NCBI GenBank assembly: GCA_015231955.1
Contig: JADGAN010000002.1
Location: 186,001 to 250,000 of the forward strand
Direction: 5' to 3'
Length of the DNA stretch: 64,000 nt
Origin: Oligoflexia bacterium
GTDB taxonomy: Bacteria > Bdellovibrionota > Bacteriovoracia > Bacteriovoracales > Bacteriovoracaceae
The notes below the pieces were generated by a model, which was not told the origin of the DNA, made no database searches, and was given only the letters and a program-made list of their open reading frames with translations. How positions within the stretch are numbered: the first letter of the stretch is position 1; each line of letters starts with the position of its first letter. Both the position numbers and the translations under genes were made by a program. This document shows, piece after piece, positions 15,440-24,767 of the stretch.

Positions 15440-16768
15440 ATGACGATGACAAATAATCCTAACTATAACGTCACTCTTTACTTAAGCAAACTTGCACTAA
15501 AAAATATTTTACGAAACCCCCTGCGATCCTGCTTTCTCTCCTTCTCTATTGCACTTGCTGTAGTACTTGCAGTTTGGATCGTCTCTATCTTTGCGGGAAT
15601 CAATAAACAGATTGCCTCTGCAGTTAGAGATTGCAATATCGGGCACATCCAGCTGCTTAATCCTGATTTTGATCAAACTAGGGAGAGTGACAAAATAACA
15701 CCACTAGATCCATCTGCACTAAAAGCGTTAGCAACACTCCCTTTTGTGCGCGCCATCTCTCCCGAAATGCTCCTGGAGGGCCAAGTCAGCGCACCCGCCG
15801 GAACCAGGCCTATCGAAATCATTGGCATCGACCCTCCCCTCCACAGTGGCTATCTCCACCTCGAAAAGCACTTGCATGAGCAAGGGGGTAACTACCTTGG
15901 TACTATTGATGAAGGTGTGCTCATTGGTGAATCGCTTGCCAAATACTATTCACTTACTATTGGAGATACTCTTGTTTTCCACTATCAAAACTCCGTAGGA
16001 GAACTCACCTCCACCTTGCTTACCATCCAAGGTATTTTTAAGCTAAATGGCCCTGCTTTTGAAATGAAAACTGTTTATGCCAATTACCCCTATGTCCAAC
16101 AACTTTTTTTCACCCATACTCCTCCTCTAACAGGATTTAATCGTATCGTTCTCTCCTTCGATGCGGCCATCGAAGATCACGATCTCACAGCAATTCCCAA
16201 ATTTGATCAAGCACTCAGCGAGCTGCAAGCGCAATTTAATCTCTCCTTTGTTCGCAAAAGTTGGCATCAAATCAACCCAGAGATGGCCGTAGTTATTAAA
16301 TTTCACGAGGGTATCATCTATTTCTTTCTTGTAGTGGTAGCAATTACCATTTTTATTACCATCCTCACTCCGGTCTCTATGCTCTGGCATGAACGCACTC
16401 ATGAACTGAGAATGCTCAATATTATCGGCATCAGTAAAAATCGCATTTATCTGCTCTCTCTGCTCGAAGGCATTGAACTTACGGCCCTCTCACTCCTCTT
16501 GGCCACCATCTTGCTGCTTTTCATCTTAGGCATTCAATCCTATACCGGCATCGATGTAGAGTTTCTAACCGCAGGCAAGAGTATCACTCGCGCCGGTATT
16601 AGTTTATCCGAAAAAATTTATCCTCTTGTCTCCACTGCAAATGCTGTTGCCATGGCGTCCTTGGTAACACTAGTGGTGCTGCTTAGTTATGCTCGTGCTG
16701 TGGCCAGTGCTACCAAATCCCTCTGGAAAGAGAGTTTGCCAATTGCCAAGGGAAAGCAAATAAGTTAA
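15440..16768 (+). CDS. FtsX/LolE-type ABC transporter permease, without adjacent ATPase
   Basis: A 442-residue permease of the MacB/LolCE/FtsX superfamily: an N-terminal helix (residues about 28-52) after the typical LALKNILRNPLRS lead, a large periplasmic domain of about 230 residues, and three C-terminal helices (near 285-312, 335-362, 395-420). The QQ/NP-type cytoplasmic segment HERTHELRMLNIIGISKNRIYLLSLLEG is the ATPase-coupling loop of this family. Relatives release lipoproteins to LolA or move lipids and antibiotics. Its ATPase is not next door: cysS follows and the ECF operon diverges. The ATG at 15440 has a weak ribosome binding site; a second ATG at 15446 is possible. A LolE role is plausible because lolA is present in this window, but unproven. 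Confidence 0.8.
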   Translation: MTMTNNPNYNVTLYLSKLALKNILRNPLRSCFLSFSIALAVVLAVWIVSIFAGINKQIASAVRDCNIGHIQLLNPDFDQTRESDKITPLDPSALKALATLPFVRAISPEMLLEGQVSAPAGTRPIEIIGIDPPLHSGYLHLEKHLHEQGGNYLGTIDEGVLIGESLAKYYSLTIGDTLVFHYQNSVGELTSTLLTIQGIFKLNGPAFEMKTVYANYPYVQQLFFTHTPPLTGFNRIVLSFDAAIEDHDLTAIPKFDQALSELQAQFNLSFVRKSWHQINPEMAVVIKFHEGIIYFFLVVVAITIFITILTPVSMLWHERTHELRMLNIIGISKNRIYLLSLLEGIELTALSLLLATILLLFILGIQSYTGIDVEFLTAGKSITRAGISLSEKIYPLVSTANAVAMASLVTLVVLLSYARAVASATKSLWKESLPIAKGKQIS

Positions 16769-16806
16769 ACAAAATGGCGAAACAATTTTTAGGAGAATAA
16801 TTCATC

Positions 16807-18237
16807 ATGCATTTATTTAACACCATTTCTCGCACCATTGAACCCTTTACGCCCATCTTCTCTGATAATGTCGTTCGCATTTACGCTTGTGGCCCTACCG
16901 TTTATAACTATGCTCACATTGGAAACCTTAGAACCTATATCAACGAAGATACACTGAAGCGCACACTTGAGTTTAATGGGTGGAAAATAAAACACGTCAT
17001 GAACATCACCGATGTTGGCCACCTGGTCTCCGATGAGGATAGTGGTGATGATAAGATGGAACTCGGTGCCTCCCGTGAAGGACTAAATATCTGGGAGATG
17101 GCCCAAAAATATACGGACGCTTTTATCCGCGATATTGGTGATCTTAACATTCTTCTTCCCACGATCTGGTGTAAGGCCACCGACCACATCCAAGAGCAAA
17201 TTGAGCTCATTCAAAAATTGGAATCACTGGGACTTACCTATCAAATTGCAGATGGCATCTATTACGATACCGCAAAATTTAGCGATTACGGTGCACTAGG
17301 TGGGCAATCACTAGAAGAACTCAAAGCAGGTGCACGCGTGCAACTTGCCGAGGGGAAACGCAATATTACCGACTTTGCCCTCTGGAAATTCTCTCCTGCC
17401 GATAAAAAACGCCTGATGGAATGGGAAAGTCCTTGGGGACGCGGTTTTCCTGGATGGCATATCGAGTGTTCTGCTATGGCCATGAAATATTTAGGAGAGC
17501 AGATCGATATTCACTGTGGTGGTGTTGATCATATTAAAGTTCATCACACCAACGAAATTGCTCAAGTAGAGCCCGTAACTAAAAAACGTTGGGTTAACTT
17601 TTGGTTTCACCCAGAATTTCTTATCGAAAAAGAAAAAGATGGTGGCGAAGGCAAGATGTCTAAATCCAAAGGTGAATTTCTAACTCTCTCCCTGCTTAAA
17701 AGCAAAGGGTATCACCCTCTTGATTACCGCTTCTATGCACTTGGTTCTCACTACCGAAGTAAGCTCAGCTTCTCCTATCCCGCACTCGATGGGGCCAAAC
17801 AAGGACGCCAAAACTTGATTAAACTTGTCTCCGAGATTGCTATCGAGGCCGGCAATAGCAGCACCATCTGTGACCAGGAAAAACTTTCCGAACTAGAGGC
17901 CAAGATGAAGGAGATCATCAATAACGACCTCAACACTCCTCTACTCATGGCCTTTATCTGGAATACCTTTAAAAATTCTGACATCGATGCTCCCACTAAA
18001 CTTGCATCCACTAAAATAGTGGATCAACTCACAGGCCTATCACTGATCGAGAGCTACCAAAAACTCCTTCAGGAAAATCAAAATATCCCCCCTGAAGTTG
18101 TAGAATTGGCCAATGAACGCGTAAACGCAAAAAAGCAAAAAGATTTCAAACGTGCCGATGAACTTCGTGATCAAGTCAAAAAATGTGGTTACAAAATTGT
18201 TGACGATAAAAGCGGTTACAAAATCGAAAAACTCTAG
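16807..18237 (+). CDS. cysS: Cysteinyl-tRNA synthetase
   Basis: A class I aminoacyl-tRNA synthetase of 476 residues that charges tRNA-Cys. Zinc and active-site features are all present: YACGPTVYNYAHIGNLRTY holds the first zinc cysteine and the HIGH-type motif (HIGN), FPGWHIECSAMA holds the second, HCGGVDHIKVHHTNE the remaining zinc ligands, and KMSKSKGEF is the KMSKS loop (about residue 282). The C-terminal tRNA-binding helical domain follows and is complete (RADELRDQVKKCGY near the end). The ATG at 16807 follows AGGAG with good spacing. It lies downstream of the permease on the same strand. Nothing unusual is seen. Confidence 0.97.
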   Translation: MHLFNTISRTIEPFTPIFSDNVVRIYACGPTVYNYAHIGNLRTYINEDTLKRTLEFNGWKIKHVMNITDVGHLVSDEDSGDDKMELGASREGLNIWEMAQKYTDAFIRDIGDLNILLPTIWCKATDHIQEQIELIQKLESLGLTYQIADGIYYDTAKFSDYGALGGQSLEELKAGARVQLAEGKRNITDFALWKFSPADKKRLMEWESPWGRGFPGWHIECSAMAMKYLGEQIDIHCGGVDHIKVHHTNEIAQVEPVTKKRWVNFWFHPEFLIEKEKDGGEGKMSKSKGEFLTLSLLKSKGYHPLDYRFYALGSHYRSKLSFSYPALDGAKQGRQNLIKLVSEIAIEAGNSSTICDQEKLSELEAKMKEIINNDLNTPLLMAFIWNTFKNSDIDAPTKLASTKIVDQLTGLSLIESYQKLLQENQNIPPEVVELANERVNAKKQKDFKRADELRDQVKKCGYKIVDDKSGYKIEKL

Positions 18238-18328
18238 TATTTCAATAAATCTTTTATTTCTATCCTCCTAAGGATATCATTCCCTATACAATACGTGGCC
18301 CCCTACTCTACTTACATGAGGCAAATCA

Positions 18329-19387
18329 GTGTTTATAAATTCCATAAACGCAGAGAACACAGCAAAGATCACTATTATCGTTCCTTGCTATAATGAAGAA
18401 AAAAACATTAAGCTCCTCTATCAGCGAATCATGACTACCTTTGCCCATAATCCCTATAATTGCGATTTTGAATTAATTTTCATCGATGATGGCAGTAGCG
18501 ATCAAAGTGAAAAAATCATTAATGAACACGCAAAAAAAGATGCACGAGTAAAAGGCATCTTCCTCTCAAGAAATTTTGGCCAGCAAGCGGCGATTACCGC
18601 AGGTATTAACCATGCTAGTGGTGATGCTGTCGTTTTCATGGATGCTGATCTACAAGATCCTCCAGAATTAATTTTGAAAATGATCGAACAGTGGGTTAAT
18701 GGTTATGATGTTGTCTATGCAAGAAGAAACAAAAGAATAAAAGAGAGCTTCTTTAAAAAAATGACTGCTGCCGTCTTCTATCGCTTGTTATCTAAATTAA
18801 CCAGTATCAATATTCCAATCGATACTGGTGAATTTCGTCTTGTCTCTAAAGATGTCTTGGAGGCCTTAAAATCCATGCCAGAAAAAACCCGCTTTATCCG
18901 TGGCATGATAACATGGATTGGCTTTAAGCAAACCTCCGTCTACTTTGATCGAGAAGAACGAAAAATAGGTGAAACAAAGTATTCTCTATCCAAAATGTAT
19001 CGGCTTGCTTGTGATGGTATTACTGCATTTTCAGTTGCACCACTTAAGATCTCTACTTATCTCGGACTCTCTATCTCTTTTATAAGTTTTGTTGTCATTT
19101 TGTACAGTATCTATCAAAAACTTAATCACAACACCAAACTCATTTCGGGTTGGACCTCTATCATTGTTACTATTCTTTTTATGGGAGGAATTCAATTAAT
19201 CTCCTTGGGTATTATAGGCGAATATCTATCCCGCGTTTTTGAAGAGGTCAAAAATAGACCAGTTTATGTTGTCAGAAAAACTACCACTGGATCCAACTCT
19301 ATTTATGAAAATGCGCATGCGCATGCACATACACAGACACAGGCACAAGCAAATGAAAAAAATTTCATGCTCTCATCTCAAACTTGA
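18329..19387 (+). CDS. Polyprenyl-phosphate glycosyltransferase (GT2, DPM1/ArnC-like) with His/Gln-rich tail
   Basis: A 352-residue enzyme that by family transfers a sugar to undecaprenyl phosphate on the cytoplasmic face. The GT2 domain shows TIIVPCYNEEKNIKLL, ELIFIDDGSSDQS, LSRNFGQQAAITAGINHASGDAVVFMDADLQDPPE (catalytic DAD) and the DPM-like GETKYS motif. Two C-terminal helices follow (residues about 245-267 and 280-305). The start is GTG at 18329 after GAGG. The final residues, AHAHAHTQTQAQA, come from a degenerate hexanucleotide repeat at about 19311-19352 that runs into the next gene's start (overlap 35 bases). It heads a five-gene, fully overlapping glycan operon and probably makes the lipid-linked sugar donor used by the GT-C-like protein that follows. 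Confidence 0.85.
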   Translation: MFINSINAENTAKITIIVPCYNEEKNIKLLYQRIMTTFAHNPYNCDFELIFIDDGSSDQSEKIINEHAKKDARVKGIFLSRNFGQQAAITAGINHASGDAVVFMDADLQDPPELILKMIEQWVNGYDVVYARRNKRIKESFFKKMTAAVFYRLLSKLTSINIPIDTGEFRLVSKDVLEALKSMPEKTRFIRGMITWIGFKQTSVYFDREERKIGETKYSLSKMYRLACDGITAFSVAPLKISTYLGLSISFISFVVILYSIYQKLNHNTKLISGWTSIIVTILFMGGIQLISLGIIGEYLSRVFEEVKNRPVYVVRKTTTGSNSIYENAHAHAHTQTQAQANEKNFMLSSQT

Positions 19388-21674
19388 AGGGGATGATTTA
19401 CTCCTTTTGCTCATCTCCATGCTCTCGGTATTTTCGATTTGGCCTTTAGTCTATTTCTGGACGTATGATTCTCTCGCAGGAGGCAATGATGTTTTCAATG
19501 TCTATTTAAGCTATAAAATGTCGCAAGATCATGGGGGAACACTACTTAGTCTCTTTTATCTCCCCTCTATTCTTGGTGGTGCCTCCGCCTTACCCATGAG
19601 TAATATGAATGAAATTTTTATAAAACTCGGACTAGATCCTTTATGGGGAACCAACCTGCAAATCTTCCTACCCCAGGTATTTTTCGGATACATAGCAACA
19701 AGAGTGGCCTACGATCTCCACCTTTTATTACGGCCCAAGCAACCCTTCCCCAACATCCATGCAAAAAATTACATCTTCAGCACTAACTATAGTCATGTGC
19801 TTCTCCTCATTGGTGTAACTCTCTTCTTTGCATTTAACCCCATTTTGGGGGTCAGGAGCATCAATGGCCATCAAAACTTGATTTGGGGTTCACTCATGCT
19901 TGTCTCGTTTTTAGCACTTGCGCTTGCATTTTGTAATAAACGACTAACGATTACTCTCATGATCACAACTCTCTTCTCTTTTTCTATCGTATTCCTCTCG
20001 GGACAACAGCAGATGTCTGCCTATACCCTGGTCTTTGGATTGCCCATTTTATTTGCCTTCCTTTTAGGGATCAATTTTTCTTTCAAGAAAAAAGTGTTAT
20101 CACTGCTTTTCGCCACATTTATCGGTCTATTGGCAATAGCACTTACGGCAGATTATTGGGTTAACTACCTTATAAGAATTCTTTCAGATGAAACCTGGAG
20201 AGGCCTTAGCACCTTAACTTCTGAAAATTTTATTTACTCTTACACCACGGCCACTGCTAATGATTGGATCTCCTCGCTCTTTTTAGGCCACAATGTTTAT
20301 CCTAGTCCGAGGGCCTATGGATTTCTTCACGAAACCAATTATCCCCTTGGGCCGATTATCATTTTTTCTCTTCTTGGCATCTTTTATCGTCCAACGCGCA
20401 CCATCTCCTGGGGAATTCTAGCAAGCGGGGTGATGTCCATTCTCTTTAGCTCTAGATTTGATCTTTTTGTCACCCCCTTGATAAAAACTTTTCCTTTTCT
20501 CTCGCTCTTTAGAGTGCCTGCAAGATCGTTCATGATCTTTGCCTTGATGCAATCGATTGTTGCCATCAGCATCCTCCTCGCCACTTATCAAGCAGAGCGG
20601 ATTAAATTTATTACCACCGGGGTATTAAGCCTATCGCTATTTATCATACTCTCATCCACGCTCCCACGTGAAATTTTAATTTGGCTTCTGGCACTACCAC
20701 TCATCGTTGTTATTGGCAAAAATCTACTCCCTTGGAAGATTTTTGCTTTTGCTGATCGGCTCCCCTTAGCGATTAGCACTAGTGCCATCCCCATTGCACT
20801 GGTCTTTATCTTAGGCATGGGCAATATCATGGCCATTAAAGATCGCCTCTATAAATTCACCTCCTCTCCTCAACTCTTTGATTCACTGGCAAAGACCCAA
20901 GAAAAAATTCAGGCAGATTTGCCTTTACTAAAAAATCCTTTTAACCGTGCAATTTTAACCTTTGAACACCCGATCTTTCTCTTCAATACCCCTTCGATAA
21001 TGAATATCTCCAGCATCAATGGCACTTTCATTGCTAGTAAACGATTTGTAACACTCCTTTCTGTGTTACGAGGAGTGGAGATTCCTCCGTCTGAAATCTA
21101 CTTCAAAATCTTTCCAGAGGATCCTGCTTACGATGCTTTAACATACCTCTATAATGTTAAATATCTGCTCTCCCTAAAAGATCACACCCTGCTCTATCAA
21201 GAAAACAACACCACCCATATCTGGGCGGTTGATAAAGCAATTATTACTCCCGATTGGAATACGCTGGCACAGCAACTCAAAAAAGCTAGCAAAGGAAAGA
21301 ACAAGCAAATTTATAAAAAGGCATTCATTTTAGCTGAGGATTTAGAAAAAAGTCCCTATAAATCAAAACTCGCGATAAAAACACCTCCTTCTCAATGCTC
21401 TACTGCCGCTTTTTCCGAATTTAGACAGCAAAGCAACAGCTTTGCTATCGACAGTGACTTCAAACAAAATAGTGGAGACTGCCTGACCATTATCTCTACC
21501 AATTACTCTAAATCATTGCAGGTCTTCATTTATGATCAAGAGAATAAAAAAAATCTCTTGCCTACAATCCCCATCAATGGTGCACTTTTGGGAATGATCG
21601 TTCCTAGCAATACCAAAAAAATTGTTATTACTCCTACCTTCTATAATATTTCCGATTTGAGACAAAATTTATGA
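19353..21674 (+). CDS. Large polytopic membrane protein, YfhO/GT-C-like
   Basis: A 773-residue inner membrane protein with about twelve hydrophobic segments through residue 490, a soluble region of about 250 residues, and no final transmembrane helix. The early periplasmic loop (TYDSLAGGNDVFNVYLSYKMSQ) carries Asp residues where GT-C glycosyltransferases keep their catalytic acid, and the pattern KLGLDPLWGTNLQIFLPQVFFGYIATRVAY resembles YfhO-type proteins. The longest frame starts at a TTG at 19239, but its first 38 residues are a read-through of the upstream repeat in another frame; the ATG at 19353 (MKKISCSHLKLEGDD) is preferred. Its stop overlaps the methyltransferase start by 4 bases. It would use the lipid-linked sugar made by the upstream GT2. 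Family by topology only. Confidence 0.65.
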   Translation: MKKISCSHLKLEGDDLLLLLISMLSVFSIWPLVYFWTYDSLAGGNDVFNVYLSYKMSQDHGGTLLSLFYLPSILGGASALPMSNMNEIFIKLGLDPLWGTNLQIFLPQVFFGYIATRVAYDLHLLLRPKQPFPNIHAKNYIFSTNYSHVLLLIGVTLFFAFNPILGVRSINGHQNLIWGSLMLVSFLALALAFCNKRLTITLMITTLFSFSIVFLSGQQQMSAYTLVFGLPILFAFLLGINFSFKKKVLSLLFATFIGLLAIALTADYWVNYLIRILSDETWRGLSTLTSENFIYSYTTATANDWISSLFLGHNVYPSPRAYGFLHETNYPLGPIIIFSLLGIFYRPTRTISWGILASGVMSILFSSRFDLFVTPLIKTFPFLSLFRVPARSFMIFALMQSIVAISILLATYQAERIKFITTGVLSLSLFIILSSTLPREILIWLLALPLIVVIGKNLLPWKIFAFADRLPLAISTSAIPIALVFILGMGNIMAIKDRLYKFTSSPQLFDSLAKTQEKIQADLPLLKNPFNRAILTFEHPIFLFNTPSIMNISSINGTFIASKRFVTLLSVLRGVEIPPSEIYFKIFPEDPAYDALTYLYNVKYLLSLKDHTLLYQENNTTHIWAVDKAIITPDWNTLAQQLKKASKGKNKQIYKKAFILAEDLEKSPYKSKLAIKTPPSQCSTAAFSEFRQQSNSFAIDSDFKQNSGDCLTIISTNYSKSLQVFIYDQENKKNLLPTIPINGALLGMIVPSNTKKIVITPTFYNISDLRQNL

Positions 21675-22411
21675 TTCCTACTCTTTATAGAAAATTATTT
21701 TTTGTGGCCACCAATGTGAAGTATCTAAAAAAATCACACCCTAGAATCTGCAAGTGTTGCCTAAAAAAATCTTTATTCATCTCTCTTGGCAGCAGTGGTG
21801 AGTTTCAAAGATGCCTCTTTTGTGGTGCTAATTTAAGATATGAACTAATGGCAGAGTACCTTCGCTACGAATATAAAAATCACCTTGATCGACTGACCAT
21901 TTTAGAACTAGATCCACACTCTCCTTTGCGTCATCTTTTTAAAAACAATCCTAATTACATCAGAACATTTTTCTCTCCTCATCTACAAAAAGGCCTCCAT
22001 TACGCCAAACGTGGCCGTTGCGAAGACGTCACTGCACTTACTTTTGGCAATAATTATTTTGATTTAGTGATCTCTTCTGATGTCTTAGAGCATGTTGAGG
22101 ATATTCAATCGGCCAATAAAGAGATCTATAGAGTACTCGCGCCTAGAGGCTCTCACCTTTTTACCATCCCTCTCCACCATGGCAATACATCTATGCGTGC
22201 AAAGACCATCAATGGCACTTTATATTTCATGCATCCTCCTGAATACCATTTGGATTTTAATGGAGAGAGTGGCAAGATTTTAGTCTATTGGCATTTTGGG
22301 AACAATGACATTACTACATTGCTGGAAATGGAGAATTACAACTGTTCTATTGTAAAAAAATCGCATGCTCAAGATTACCGTACAATTTTCAACCTAACAA
22401 AAAAGATGTGA
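21671..22411 (+). CDS. SAM-dependent methyltransferase with N-terminal CxxC-type segment
   Basis: A 246-residue methyltransferase, type 11 group. The N-terminus has paired cysteines (RICKCCLKKSLF and RCLFCGANLRY), a likely zinc ribbon as found in sugar methyltransferases. The SAM domain is shortened: LTILELDPHSPLRHLF replaces the usual glycine-rich motif I, then FGNNYFDLVISSDVLEHVEDIQSANKEIYRVLAPRGSHLFTIPL gives clear motifs IV and V. Because motif I lacks its GxGxG, cofactor binding may be altered. Overlaps of 4 bases at both ends tie it to the YfhO-like and radical SAM genes. The same YfhO/methyltransferase pairing exists at 10070-12584. Confidence 0.75.
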   Translation: MIPTLYRKLFFVATNVKYLKKSHPRICKCCLKKSLFISLGSSGEFQRCLFCGANLRYELMAEYLRYEYKNHLDRLTILELDPHSPLRHLFKNNPNYIRTFFSPHLQKGLHYAKRGRCEDVTALTFGNNYFDLVISSDVLEHVEDIQSANKEIYRVLAPRGSHLFTIPLHHGNTSMRAKTINGTLYFMHPPEYHLDFNGESGKILVYWHFGNNDITTLLEMENYNCSIVKKSHAQDYRTIFNLTKKM

Positions 22412-23883
22412 TCTTCATGACATTTCCCAATGCGGACATTGCCTTTATTGTAAATCCTTCTCTTTGGTACAAGAAGATGTATCCGGGTGGAATACTTTTT
22501 TTATCCAACTATCTGACGACACATGGTTACCATAATACCATTATTGATTCAGCGATCTCCACCCAGAAGATTCCTTTTTACGAAAGGAAAAACAAACTAC
22601 TAGAGTATCTTGAAAAGTATCTTCCACAAATTATTTGCTTCTCTAGTACCCACAAAGAATTTTCAGAGGTAGTTGCCATCAATAATTGCCTTAAAATCAC
22701 AGCGAAAAAGTCAGGAAAAAAAATATTTACCATTGTGGGGGGCCCGCAACCCACTTATCGCGCTAGTGATTATTTAGATCATGGTTTTGATTTTGTCTGT
22801 ATTGGCGAAGGAGAAAAGACACTTCTCGCCTTTGTTCAAGAGATCGACAGCAAACAGTATCGATGGCATAAAATAGATGGTATCGCATGGAGAGGAGATG
22901 GTGTAGTTACTCGCAATCCACCCAGAAGCTTGATGAGTGAACAGGAGTTAAATCTTCTGGAATTTTCGGCCTATAAAAAAATTTCCCAGCAACACTTTGA
23001 TTTCAATATTGAAACCATCAGAGGGATCCCTTTACGCACAGGCATGATCCTTACCACCAGAGGCTGCCCCTTTTCCTGTACTTTTTGTGGCTGCCCCTCT
23101 ATTTTTGGCCATAAACTACGCTTTCGCCCCCTCCAAAGCATTGAACAAGAGCTTGCTTTTCTTCAAGAACAGTTCCAGATTGAAGGGGTCTGGATTATTG
23201 ATGATACTTTCACCATGAATCGTGAGCACGCCTTTGCTGTAAGCGACCTCCTAAAAAAGTACAATCTCCTCTGGGGATGCCAATCACGCGTTGATGACCG
23301 CAAGGAAGAGTTTATCCAATATTTTAAAAAATCGGGATGCGTACAAATTGATTTTGGCGTGGAATCGGGCAGTCAACGTATTCTTGATCAAATTATTCGC
23401 AAGAAAATCAAAGTGAGTGATGTTAAACACACGTTTACACTGACAAAAAAATATAAAATTCGTTCTTTGGCCAACTTCATGATCGGTCTACCAACAGAAA
23501 CCGCCAAAGATCTCCAAGCGACCAAAGAGCTGGCAAAGGCCATCCAGGCAGACGTTTATGTCTTTTCAATTGCGATACCGCTACCTGGAACAAAGCTTTA
23601 CGAAATGGTTGGAGAGAGCATCTCTCCCCTCGATTACAACGCTCTCGATTGGAATGGCAGTGATTTAATAAACAAAGTTAATAAATCAGAAATCAGCAAC
23701 CTTATCGAAGAGAGGCAAAAATTAAAAAGAAAGTATCTTTTAAGGTCGATGATTAAATCAACCTTTTCTTTAAGTATGTTCTCTTTTCTGTTATTCAAAA
23801 ATTATCGTTACAAACGCATCGTTGCCATTTGTACTTTTATTTTTAAAAATTTCCTCTCTGCTCCTCGCAAGAGTTCACCATGA
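22408..23883 (+). CDS. B12-binding-domain radical SAM protein
   Basis: A 491-residue protein with an N-terminal cobalamin-binding Rossmann domain (residues about 5-160; TIVGGPQPTYRASDYL and DFVCIGEGEKTLLAFV are typical) and a radical SAM TIM barrel. The cluster motif CxxxCxxC is CPFSCTFC near residue 220, preceded by ILTTRG and followed by DFGVESGSQRILDQIIRKK and NFMIGLPTET. Relatives methylate unactivated carbons or alter lipids, hopanoids and sugars. The first domain lacks an obvious DxHxxG, so B12 may bind base-off or weakly. The GTG at 22408 overlaps the previous stop; an ATG at 22417 is equally possible. The C-terminus has a basic hydrophobic tail that may touch the membrane. Its place in a glycan operon suggests a glycan or carrier-lipid substrate. 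Confidence 0.85.
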   Translation: MIFMTFPNADIAFIVNPSLWYKKMYPGGILFLSNYLTTHGYHNTIIDSAISTQKIPFYERKNKLLEYLEKYLPQIICFSSTHKEFSEVVAINNCLKITAKKSGKKIFTIVGGPQPTYRASDYLDHGFDFVCIGEGEKTLLAFVQEIDSKQYRWHKIDGIAWRGDGVVTRNPPRSLMSEQELNLLEFSAYKKISQQHFDFNIETIRGIPLRTGMILTTRGCPFSCTFCGCPSIFGHKLRFRPLQSIEQELAFLQEQFQIEGVWIIDDTFTMNREHAFAVSDLLKKYNLLWGCQSRVDDRKEEFIQYFKKSGCVQIDFGVESGSQRILDQIIRKKIKVSDVKHTFTLTKKYKIRSLANFMIGLPTETAKDLQATKELAKAIQADVYVFSIAIPLPGTKLYEMVGESISPLDYNALDWNGSDLINKVNKSEISNLIEERQKLKRKYLLRSMIKSTFSLSMFSFLLFKNYRYKRIVAICTFIFKNFLSAPRKSSP

Positions 23884-24767
23884 ACATCTCTTCTCATGGG
23901 CCTACACCTCTTGTCTCTATCTGTATTCCTAGCTATAATGGTGAACAATTTATTGAGCAAGCCCTCGCATCTGCCCTTAATCAAAGTTACCCTAATATTG
24001 AAATCATTATTGCAGATGATGCATCTACTGATCATACATTACAAAAGCTCTCTTGCTACAAAGTCCATCATCCTAAAATTAAAATATATCCCCATCAACA
24101 AAACCTAGGGCTTGTGGGAAACTGGAATCGCGCTCTTCAATATGCACAAGGCGATTATATTAAAATTTTGCCTCAAGATGATCTGATTTATCCCACATGC
24201 ATCGAAGAGCAGCTAAAGTTATTATTTGGTTCATGCCATCAAAATAATATCCTTTTGGTGTCCTCTCTACGCAACATCATCAATCAGCAAGGTAAAGTGT
24301 TAATGCAAAGAGGAGCACGGCAAAGAAAACTCCTCCCTGCTCGCAACACACCTTGGATTATGAGTGGCAATCAAGGCATCAAGCAATCGATCCGCGCTGG
24401 CACCAATACCATCGGTGAACCAGCATCAGTGCTCTTTTCAAGACAAACTCTTTCCCATATTGGATGCTTTGATCCCAGTAATATTTTTCTAGTCGATTTG
24501 GATATGTGGGTGCGCATTCTTGCCATCCCCAATAGTGCTGTCGCCATTATTCAAAAACCATTGGCCGCCTTTAGGATCAGTACAAAATCCACCAGCGTCT
24601 CCTCTATTCCCAGGCACGATTTGGCATTTATGCATTTTATTGATCACAAGATAAAAAAAAATCGCATCAAGTTAAACCTCACAAGAGGAGATCTGCTGCT
24701 GGGAAAATTCATGGCCAAGCTCAACTATATCTTTCGGAAAATTTTTTACCGCCTATTCTTGTCTTAA
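23880..24767 (+). CDS. Glycosyltransferase family 2
   Basis: A 295-residue GT2 enzyme: LVSICIPSYNGEQFIEQALASALNQSYPNIEIIIADDASTD is the classic start of the GT-A fold, and DYIKILPQDDLIYP supplies the metal-binding acidic residues. The C-terminal part (NIFLVDLDMWVRI) matches the acceptor-site acidic motif ED/DxxxW. There is a basic C-terminal helix but no clear membrane span. The ATG overlaps the previous stop (ATGA). It is the last gene of the five-gene operon, and its stop overlaps the convergent radical SAM gene by four bases, leaving no room for a terminator between them. Donor and acceptor are unknown. Confidence 0.85.
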   Translation: MNISSHGPTPLVSICIPSYNGEQFIEQALASALNQSYPNIEIIIADDASTDHTLQKLSCYKVHHPKIKIYPHQQNLGLVGNWNRALQYAQGDYIKILPQDDLIYPTCIEEQLKLLFGSCHQNNILLVSSLRNIINQQGKVLMQRGARQRKLLPARNTPWIMSGNQGIKQSIRAGTNTIGEPASVLFSRQTLSHIGCFDPSNIFLVDLDMWVRILAIPNSAVAIIQKPLAAFRISTKSTSVSSIPRHDLAFMHFIDHKIKKNRIKLNLTRGDLLLGKFMAKLNYIFRKIFYRLFLS

